Part shown: one piece after another, positions 22,962 to 34,100 of the stretch | Numbering within the stretch: the first letter of the stretch is position 1 | Layout of the letters: each line of letters starts with the position of its first letter | From: Baylisascaris procyonis | Taxonomy: Eukaryota; Nematoda; Chromadorea; Rhabditida; Ascarididae | DNA length: 64,000 nucleotides | Direction: 5' to 3' | Assembly (NCBI GenBank): GCA_037389465.1 | Contig: JAZARR010000197.1 | Span: forward strand, 5,690,501-5,754,500 | Position numbers and translations under genes: made by a program | Notes under the pieces: generated by a model | Database searches by the model: none | Told to the model about the DNA's origin: nothing | Seen by the model: the letters and a program-made list of their open reading frames with translations, nothing else

Positions 22962-24318
22962 TGGTAGATCTATTTGTGCTGCGGAAATATGCGCTTACCA
23001 TAATCACTGGAAATCTGAACGCATAATTGGAATAGGTGAGATAATGTGGAAAAAAGTTGCAATAATATTTTAAGATGCATACAAAAGCAAATGTCTCGAG
23101 TCGATATGACAGAAAAGTCAATACCATATCAGAAGTTTTTCAACCTTTTTTCGCTATGTTTTTGACAACCTTTTCCGGCAAAGTTCACTTCAAATAACTT
23201 AAGGATAATTTACTGTATAAAGGTGGAAAGGTAAACTTAAAAAAAACATCATACCTGCCACGCGGTAATTTCTGCGACATTGTCGTATGCGATTGCCCAC
23301 GATTGTGCATAACTGGTGCGCTTATTTTACGCAATGGATCCGTCTTCATCGCTGATCGCATATCCACACTTATACTTCTCGTCTTATTCGAACAAGCATA
23401 TGTGGAATATTTAAATGTTTTATCATTAGTGGATAATTTTAAGCATTGTCGTAATGCTTGTTTAAAACCTGGCATACCATATGCATAAACTAATGGATTA
23501 ATAGCACAAGAAAAATGTGATAATACAACAGCAGTTAACGTTACAGCTGCATTTGAATGAAATTCATTAAAAAATAGAGTTAATGTATTCAACAAATATA
23601 ATGGATACCAACAAATACTATAAATTAGCACTAACAACAACAGAATACGAATCAATTTATGACGACTACGTATACGTCGTTCACGTTCACGTCCACATAA
23701 AAAACATTTTATTTGATGTTCATCAACGAGAATATGAGTGTAAATATTTGCATAACAAAAAATAATTAAAATAGTCGGTAAAATAATTGTACCAAAAAAT
23801 ATTACATAAACTAAATAACGATTATCAATTACATCGGTGAAATGACATTCACCATGAAAATTTTCACGCATTTTCGATAGATTTTGTAATGAAAATAATG
23901 GTAATAATGCAATTAGCGCACCTAATATCCATGCCATTGATAATAATATAAGAGCACGTTGATAACGAGTTGTTTGTTGGAATAATTGATTACGACAACA
24001 TATACTAATATATTTATCAATTGCAATTGCAAGTAAATGAAATGTTGAAATTGTACATAGAACACATAGAATTGAATGAATTAGTAAACATGGAAGAAAT
24101 GAATGTGGTGCTAATGTAATGACCGTATAAACAGTTGATGGAATACCAATTGTACCAGCAAGAAAATCGGTTAACGCAAGAGAAAATATATAGGTGTTAG
24201 TAATTGTACGAATATGACGTGTTCGTAGATAGACGAAAAGTACGAGTAGATTTGAGAGTGATATATGCAACGATAGAATTAGTTCAGCAGTCGAATAGAT
24301 CATCTGAAGTATCTCCAT
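22957..24318 (-). CDS. Class A GPCR, adenosine-receptor-like
   Basis: The start is ATG 24318 (MEILQM, a short N-terminus as in adenosine receptors). One exon to 23255 carries all seven helices: the TM1 Asn (N23), LALTD in TM2 (D51), the TM3/ECL2 disulphide Cys pair (C77, C158), DKY in place of DRY (101-103), CWYP in TM6 (236-239) and NPLVY in TM7 (274-278). Adenosine-receptor ligand residues are kept: N244 (6.55), S267-H268 (7.42/7.43) and F160 two residues after the ECL2 Cys; the usual ECL2 Glu is Thr. It acts at the plasma membrane, presumably through G proteins. The C-terminus is uncertain: a GTATGA donor at 23254 and acceptor GCGTTCAG at 23015 give an in-phase last exon (23014-22957, ending FRSTNRSTK, 373 residues) whose stop overlaps AATAAA. 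Reading through gives a stop at 23185 (377 residues). It lies 69 nt downstream of an EXPERA gene on the same strand. Confidence 0.9.
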
Positions 24319-24387
24319 TTTTTTTTTAGTTTTATAAGGAGATACTTCAATAAATTCACGCGGCTTGCTAGTCAACCTATTAGATTA
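24319..24387 (-). promoter_or_regulatory. 69-nt intercistronic gap with candidate trans-splice acceptor
   Basis: This is the whole space between the EXPERA stop (24390-24388) and the GPCR ATG (24318). A second TAA follows immediately; then CTAATAG at 24383-24377 could serve as a trans-splice acceptor. The gap is in frame and otherwise open. No AATAAA is visible. Spacing this short between same-strand genes is typical of nematode operons. Confidence 0.5.
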
Positions 24388-24557
24388 TTAGTGCGTATGT
24401 TGAGTGCAAGCCATATACAATGGGGAGGCGCTTATGAGGCGGTTCCAAAGAACGCACATTACGGCAAACGGTAATATCACCCATATGCCATCCGGAATCC
24501 AAAAAATAAGAAGCGTATACCAAAATCCGGCTCCATCATAGAGATAACTTGGTGTAC
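24388..24557 (-). CDS. EXPERA gene exon 4 (last)
   Basis: Acceptor TTAATTTCAG, then GT completing a Gly codon from exon 3. It encodes [20 protein letters not shown] and the WVILPF helix, ending ACTQHTH with tandem TAA stops. The phase match to exon 3 across a 10.4-kb intron, together with the expected family order, supports the join. Confidence 0.85.
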
Positions 24558-27500
24558 CTGAAATTAATGATGCAATGAAATTAGCTTTAAAAAAAAGCTC
24601 TCATTCATTTAAGAAAGTCGATCGCTTCATCTCGATTGAAATCTTTTCTATTAAACTTTCATCAATAAATAAGCCTCATCCTGAATAGTTGCTCCCCGAA
24701 AATTCTTGAAATCTCTCCGATTTTCTTGTTATTCATGAAATTTCTGTTTTTCCTAAGAAGTTTAAGAAACGTAGCTTTTCTGAAATCTTGCATTAAAATC
24801 GTTAATCTTTAACTTGAAAAGGCTTTACGAGGAGTGAAAGAGTATTTTGACTGCACTTAAAAATTTTGAAGATTTTTTTTCAAGAATTTTCTGAAGTTCC
24901 TGAAGAAAAAACTACAGCTACATTCTAACCGTATTTTGATTAGATAACGCATAGAATGCATATGATGACACGGAATTTGACGGTAAAAATTCTTGTTCTT
25001 GCTAACTGAATGAAGATTTCCATAAAATTAAAAAGAATGCTTTGCTTAGATAAACGATCGCTTTAAAAAAAGTGCAAGTCACGACGAATCCTTGTTGTCC
25101 AAAGAAACGTTTATAAGGATCAAATTCAGATTATGAATGTTTTCAAATTAGATAATTCTCCAAAGCTTAGTCATTGTACATATGTGTGCTCGTCGCTGAC
25201 TTCCACCATCTCTAAGCATAACTCGTAGATAAGCTTCGACGCTTTATTGATGTTTAGGTTGTGAATCTATGAAACCGATGCAAACTTGCTAGAAAGTAAA
25301 AAAAAACTTTTATTGAGGTATTCATTGATGTTCAGCTTGACTCGATTAATTGCTCTTCAATATGTTTTATTAATAAATAAATGATTACTTTGAGAATTGA
25401 AATATATGAAAAATGTTTTTTAACTTAGAAAAATATCTGATCAATATTTTATTGCTCTACTATCTTCTCGAAACTATATAAGAAAATTATATCTGATTCT
25501 ATGCAAGATATTAGGTCCAACATAGTTTTCAATTAATATGATAAATAAAACTGTACATTACGAGAATAATTACAAACTGTCAACGAAAAGTTCTCTGAGG
25601 TTTTTTGTTTTCAACATAATCTTCAAAACAACCTTCTGAGGTGGATTGTCTTCCTCGTAGATTTTTTGAGGATGTAGCATACTAGGTTGTTTCCGCTCAT
25701 ACCTATATTCACCTATGCAACCTACTTGACAGCGAGATAAGCTAACGATAGCCGATAGTTGCGGTTTTGGCAATCATAGAAAAAAGTATTGGAGTGTATA
25801 CTTGCTCGTAAAATCCATGAAATCAGTGCTTTTTGGCCCTCACCATTTAATTAACGTTTGCACTAAATTCGCATCTTCTAATCGCCTTTCTATCCCTCAT
25901 TTATGCAAATAGCACTCTTTTTGCATCCTTATATGTGCTGCTGAATTGTTGGCTTATATTCGAGATTTTAGGGGGATCTTGACTAAAGTGCACATATGTT
26001 ACTAAGCTCATTCCAAACTTTTACTGAAATCTAGATTCTAGCAAACCGAATTAAACGAAATGCAGCAATAAAGCCATTAAAGTTAGCCCCACAGCCGTTA
26101 AATGCATCCTTTTATGACGTTCTTACCTAATACTCAGCGATGCTGTAAGACAAACTATGGTATATTTTCAAGACACGACTATATATGTACATATAATAAG
26201 ATATTTATATCACACCATAATGAGCTCATAAATATACTTTAGATTTGTTTCGCTTTCTTCTGAGAGAAACATTTTTCTTCATAAAAACTTTGTTAGAGAA
26301 AATTAACACTACAGGGAGCAAAACTAAATATACTGTTAAATGTAGCAAGAGAAACAAATAACACAGTCTTGATTGTCAACAGTAACGATGGAGAATGTAC
26401 TCAACTGTTACACGATTTGATGATTTCAAGCCTTAACACGTTCTCCTTTTTTCATGATCAAAGCATCTGTTTTGTGGTTTTGAGTCAAAGATGATCAATA
26501 AAATGAACAAGACTACACTATAACACGGCAATATACTGATTCGTTTCATACAACGTTCTCGCCAATTTTCTGAGCTACTTATAGCCGTGTATTGGTGACT
26601 TTATGACACAAAACTTGCTTTAAAAGAAGTGACACGTCAAGAACGAAATATATTTGCACGCGATTCAGGTTTATGCACAATTGCAGGAAATTAATAAAAG
26701 TGAAAATTTAGTTGAGCTTTTCGTGAGCGCAACAAATGCAGCAGCTATAAGTGATCATAGCGTAAACGGTCAACATGAATACTTTAGAGGGCAATGACGT
26801 AATGGCAACAATGCGAAATGTGTGTTCATTGAACAGCAATTATGCTGATGAAGAGGGAGTAAACCGTGGGTACAGAATAAAGAGACGGAAAACTACAAGT
26901 ATCGACGATGCAATAAGGCAACTCGAGAGGAAGGAGTTGGGGAAGGAAAGTTTGCCCACCCACTGCAATACTTCTGTGCAAGATATAAGGCAATGCTCCA
27001 ATTCTTAATAAATTGTTTAACAACTTTAGCCGTTCCATCAAATTTCCATGATTTTCCAACACCAGTGCACATTTCTTTCGACAACTCACCTGTTTACTCG
27101 GAAACAAGGGTATTACCGCTTCCTTAAAGAAGCATCCTTGTGTCACTCAGTGGAAAACTTGTTTTATTCCTTCCAAAGAAGTACCCTGAGGTGGTTGAAA
27201 TAGTAGCAGTGGATAAACAAAGTGATAGGTGAAATCGTTGTAATGTGCATATTGTAATTTCAAGGAAAGTGGATATGGAAAAGTGATAACTGCATTTCGA
27301 ACAATTCATAAAACGGTAGGCATTATTATAGGCAGATTAATGCATTTGTAATCACATTAGTATGTCATAAGATTTAATGAGGAAGTAATGTTTTAAGCAA
27401 ACATATCGAATGCTATAAATATTTCATTCTTAAGGTTCACAGTAATCAATAATAGGGTGCATATATCAATACGGAATTTCTCTCACAACTTAAAACTTTC

Positions 27501-30500
27501 ATCGAAAAATTGGAAGAAATTAGCTACCAACGTGTAATTTTTTGACGACTTACGAAAGATAACTTTACAACTTTAAAGAGCAAATAATAAATAAAAATTT
27601 TTTGTTGTAAAACTAGTGTGCATTTAAAAAAATGTTTACATGTAGAAGAAAATACTCTTTACAAAAAGCGTTGTCATTGGAAAGTGTGAGGAAAGTTCGT
27701 CTATTGCGGTTTACTTGAACTTGGAAAATAAGTGGAAAATCTTGGGATATGGCCTGATCGAATCCAACGTTTATTCAATATTGAGTCAAAATTAAACACC
27801 AAGAAAATAGAACTTAGGTTGTCTATTTATTTAACTGATTGGATAATATGTTCACAATAAAATGTCACGCGTAAATTCGAATGAGAGATAATGAAGGACG
27901 GATATTGCATTTCTCCATTTTAGCATTTCACCATCCTCTGTTAGATGAGATTCGTGGAAATACCCTCATTAGAAAACCTTTCATTTAGTTAGATAATAAT
28001 AGATATTAATCACAGCAATTATTTCATTACTGCAAAGGGAATGAATACTAGGTAATAAAACTATAGAAAATCTACCAGAATCACCATAAGAAAATTTTTT
28101 TAATTCATAAAAGCAATGTTGTTTCCTCAAATTAAACGAGAAAAAACTTGACAGGAAATAGGGGTAGGATTTATGAATTTGCAATTTTTTAAATATCAAT
28201 GAAAAAAATTTTTTCACATTGGTGTTCTAGGGATATATGTATATCATGGTTTGAGATGAGTGCTGTATGTGCATGCAAACGCATTAAACATAGTTTTTCT
28301 CAGCCAATCAAACATGGTCAATCAAATGCTCATAAAAGCCGCATTTTTCTGTGTAAAAAAGAAACAACTTTTGTGCAGAAAAAAAGCACGTATTGGGCGT
28401 TGTACCAAATGTATTTTCCCACTTTAGCTGCGCGATATTGTCAATAACAATTGAAGATTTTCTAATGAAATTTTTAGGGGATTTTCAATGCGATTATTTG
28501 AACTATCAAAAAGCACGAAAACGTTTCACAGTGGACATTATGTTTGTTTAGGCAAAGGAAATGAAAAAGATAAAGATAAACTTTATTCACTGAGGAAATT
28601 CACTGAGATAGAAAAAAAAAACAATAAATCTGAAATAGAAAAATACTCTAGTAATGTCTATTCTTAAATAGCAATAAAACAGTTATAATTTTATGTTCTC
28701 AAGCATGGAAAGCACGTGTTCGCCATTAATATCTAGGAGAACTGAAGTCTAACGATTTGTTGCCAAGTAACAAGCGGTCACTCATTATTCAATTATAGGT
28801 TACTACGAAATGAAAAATATCGCTGTGTGAAATCGCTTCTACTCGATTTTTCTCATTAAATTTTTCAAACTTCACAAAATTATTAAATTCTCGAAAAAAA
28901 ATTATACAAGGTCTTTTTCACTCTCACACTTCCGTCATTCGAAAAAAAAATTTCAAGAACTTGTAGATCTTGCAGCTCTTTTAGATCATTTGCTAGCCTC
29001 CATTTTCAAGAGATTCCCCTAGTTATCTCATATATTCTATTGTTTAACTGTACATCTCTCATATATAATGTTTAGTCGATTATTTTTCTTTCCCTTAACT
29101 TTACTTCAATTCTCTCTCATCCAACTCTAGTAAGCACCGGATGTTTTAAAAATTCAAAATATTCGCATCTCGTAGGTCATTGTCAGCGCCGATTCAAAAT
29201 TTACTGACCTGAACTTTCCAGGTGCATAGAGCTCTGAGATATTTACCGCACACTACTCCTGCAGCATGCGACTTCTAAAACATAATTTAATTTTTTTTTT
29301 GCACTAGTTATTCCATTGTGGTGAGCAGCTTGCTACACGATCTTCGCCAGGATATCACTGGGTGATAAGAGGACATTGAATTAATCGATTTTCGGAACCT
29401 TTATTAGTGAACGCAAACGATGAAGGAGGGAAGGGATACGTCAGTGTCCGTTTCATTTCGTGATCTGAATTAAATAGGACGCAGTAAATTGTCAGAAATT
29501 CGGCACCATTCAAAACGTCATTTATAAAAGTCATTGACGTTTATGTTTATAACATGTTCAACCTGAAACATATGTGCGTACTCGTTTTTGGTCTGCTTTT
29601 ATAAGCAAAGACATCTCAAAGAGTAGCATTAACATAATGAAATGAGTGTTCGATGTTTTTTTCAATTAATTTTTTAAGGTTCAACGCCAAAGGTATAAAA
29701 AGATGCAGCTTAAATCATGCTTCCTGATCAGGTAGCCAAAATTTACAAATATCCATCTGAGGTTCATTAGCATATCATCCGATATATCGTACATACTGAA
29801 TTACATCACCAAAACTCTAATGTTCTCTAGTAACCCATTTTCAGAATGGGAAAGCATGTCAATGTGGGTAACTTGTTGTACCCAGCGAATAATCTTATAC
29901 TACCAATTCATGCCTATTTGTGTGTCTTAGTTATGGAGAGATACGAAAGACAAATTTCTTAGTGTGAACGTTAAGAGAGAAAGTGCATGGCTGCTTGTTA
30001 AATATGAGGAGTTTAGCGCTCAAGAATTGCAAAGTTTCATGCTAAAAACCACCTAACAAATAGGAAAAATGACTCATAAAGCATTCAAACAATACTCCAT
30101 CGTAAGTAACCACAGTACTTTTGACAATGAAAACTTTACCGCGGAGATGAACGAGAAAGTTCCAAGCACTATCTCGATGCTTTTTTTCAGCATTATTACG
30201 TTTCCGGAAAAAATTTCTCTCTCCTTTATGTTGAACAGGGACAAAATGAATCATAGAATGAAAAAAAAATCTTCTAAACGGTGCTCTTTACGTGACTCTC
30301 ATAAGCTCCTGTCGCTTTCTTTTAAAATATTAAAGTATTTTTTCTTGCCTTATTCTGCAGCTATCGCAATCGAAAAACCCTTCTCATAACTCATTTTCTT
30401 TAAAGCAGCTGCAAGTATTCATTCGAAGTATTCAGGTGTTATAAGAAAGTAATTAAAAATCATGAAAAGTAAAAAACGGATGACCAAAAAATGAAAAAGT

Positions 30501-30804
30501 TCAGCTCAAGCGAAAGTATGAAGAATCAAAAAACTTTAGAAGATATCGCCAACTCATGAGTGAGATTTTACTTACTCCTTTCGAAAATAATTGTATGGCG
30601 CTCCCAAAAATCATTTACTCTCCAAAATATTTGCCTTATTTCCTCAATTTTTCACGCAGCTACTCTCATCACATTATATTTTCTCAGATGAAGTTACAGA
30701 TGATGTCCGGCATTATCATATTCGATGTGTGCCAGCTGCTCCGCTCCCTTTCTTCATTTTTGTTTCCTGTTACACTTAACTGGATGCGAAGTAAAAACGA
30801 GGTC

Positions 30805-30871
<67 letters not shown>

Positions 30872-30887
30872 TTATATATATACATTC

Positions 30888-30959
<72 letters not shown>

Positions 30960-30979
30960 TGAATGTATATATATAAATG

Positions 30980-31054
<75 letters not shown>

Positions 31055-31056
31055 TC

Positions 31057-31130
<74 letters not shown>

Positions 31131-34100
31131 ACTGCAGCCACCCGGCATTTTTTGAATCGAATATGCGTTTACAAGATACGGTCACTTTCGAGAAACTGCT
31201 GCACAACCAACTGAACACAATTTTGCAATGATTCTCAAAAAATATGTTATTTGCAACAACCATTATGCTCCAAGAGCTTCTTGCAATAATTTTACGCTGT
31301 AATAGAATTTGCAGGCAGTCACGCCAAAGTCTCTGTTATATTACTTCCTTTTAGAGTTCTTTCTATGAAATGAAAAAAAAAACTAATGTAAATATTTACT
31401 TGTGAAGGAACAATAGACCACATCACATCTAATTAGTAATCATCGTGTATTGTCTTATATATTCATTTGGTGTGACTGCTGTTGATGAAAGTACATTAAA
31501 GGATCGTTGAGGGGAATCGATAGCACTAAACAACGAAACGATGAGTAAACGTGTCGTCTCGATTGCTTTAAAAGAAAATTGAAGAATAGCCACATGTCTA
31601 GCAATTACATAAACCACCACGACGTTTTGTTTAGGAAAACACATCTTTATCAAAACTGAATCAGCAAGCACTGCAAATATGAATTGTTGAAATGGCTATA
31701 GTCTTATTTATGTCTACTTCGATGCTCAGGAAATATACGTAGGTTGGATACAAACAATGATGATAAGGGAATGCACCAGACTCAAAAAGCAAGCTCTTTT
31801 TCTTTCCTCATATAAAATTTCATTCCATGTGTTTCCGTTCACGACCGACCCGCAAGAAATAAAGGCCGGCCCGCATTACGATGGAGCGACTCTCCAAAAG
31901 CGATCGCAGAAACCAACCGGATCAGAGAAGCATTGAATCGTTAACGAATGCTCTGTTGATTGAAATAAATAAATAAAAATAAATAAAATATTGCCATTCA
32001 TAAATACGAGACAAAGAATTGTATGCAGGAATAGGGAGAGCAGAGATTTGCGTCCATAAACAGATACAATAAGATGCATTGCTTTGTTAGATAATGATTT
32101 TATAGAACAGCGGACTTAAATTACTGATATTTGCCTCGAACACAGCATAATTTCAAAAAAAAAAGCTGAAGTAAATCGCAATTACTCATCGTAACATTAG
32201 AAAAGCGTTAGAACAAACATTAGAAATTGCTTTAGAACAAAACGAAATAAAACTATGAAGCGCATTTAGAGATTTCGCCAAAAAAAAAAAAATTATGCTG
32301 AAAAATATGAATGGTTGTAATTCCACGAGTGAACAATACACTGAAATATGAATTTTCCGAAGAGAATTTCGCATAACTCAGCCATTTTCATAGAGTAATT
32401 GAAGACAACAGTGGAAAATCTATTGAAAATTTCACTATAATCGCTTATTTTCACAATGAGATAGAGTCATGGACATCGAGTGGAATGAGGCGAAGAAACG
32501 AAAAAAAAAATCTCAGCAATGAAATTGAGCCAAGAAACAAATCGTGTGAAATACTTTCGTAAATAATTTTATGGAAGTTATCAATTACGATCGACTTTGA
32601 TTCGGGCTCACGAGTTTACAAATTTACTGCGAAATTTCACATTTTATTGCCAAATCTCACATCAAAAATTTTAGCATATTTTCGTTAGCGCTTAACAGTA
32701 TGAACGAGAGATTTTCTATTTCTAAATGTATCATCTGATAAGAATTTTCAACTCCTTGAAATATTTTCTCGTCGATTTTACTTATTTTCATTTGGCATTT
32801 ATATCGTAAAAGTAAAATAAAACAAATTTTTGCAAATATAAACTGCTATTTATATGTTGTAATATTTATTTAACATAATTTTTAGTGAAAACTTGTTAAT
32901 ATTTGCAATTTCTGCTGATTTGAAAAAAAAAAGTTTTATATTCGATTTTTTATCGCTTTTCTTTTCTTTTCACTTCTCCCTATCACTGCACTTCTCACTT
33001 ATGCAATTTTTGCAGTTTCTTAGAGAACGTATAAACCAAGAAAAGTTTCAAATTCTATCGATTTATAGCGCAAGCTGCAAAAAAAAAAATCCGACGATCT
33101 GTTTACCTTAGTACGCATTATAATCCGTTGACTTCTACCAAAAGGTCAGAAAAATATATATCATAAAATATATTAAAACTAATCAATGAATCGATAAATC
33201 GATAATCGAGTGATTTTCTAGCGAAACTCTAGCAAAATTTCCGAAAATGTTAGGCCGATTTACTCAATCAAGGAATCTGATGCAGCCCGTCAAGTTCTAA
33301 CAAACGCTCAAAAAATGTTCTGTCTATCGAGAACATCAACGAAATAGTTCATAAATATTTTCGCTCAAGCAGACGCTTGAAAAGTCTTCTGCAGATCTTA
33401 AAAATCGATTAGTGTTTCAATACTTCTACAACGTCTGCAAAAATTCAAAAAGTATTGCAGTAATCTAACGAAGCAGTGAATGATTCATTATTTACCGACC
33501 TTTGAAAAAAACTTCGAAGATATTTCGTTGAGTTAATTAAAGGTAACAATAGAGTGAGTATTGAATAACAATAAAGTAATAACAAAATTCATAATAACAA
33601 GTAACAGTCGAGTGACGATTTTCGTTTTATTATTTTTTTATTTTTTTAAATTTTTTTATTATGCTTTTTCAATACTTATTTATATTTTTTAATTTATATT
33701 TCTTATTTATATTTATTATGTTTACTTTTTTTTAATAACAAAGGCACAAAATTTCCATAATCTATTGAAGTCTAATAAAGTTTAGAGAATATGCAATCGA
33801 TTTAATCCGAGAAATAAATGTTTGAAATCTAGAGAACTCTAGCCAAAGCTCCGAAAATATCCTTTCGCATTAATAAGGCAGCAAATAATCAATAATGTAG
33901 CATTACTTATTGCTTTATAGTGGATAATAGAAATGAATAATCATCAAAAATAAATAATCCAGCAATAAAATCAATAAATAAATATATCGTTCTAACTTTC
34001 TATCATTGCTCCATAATCTAGAAAATTTCCGCAAAAAGTGCGAAAAATATTTTTGCCGATCTAATTACTCAATGATCGTCTATTGAGATTCTAGTGCGAA

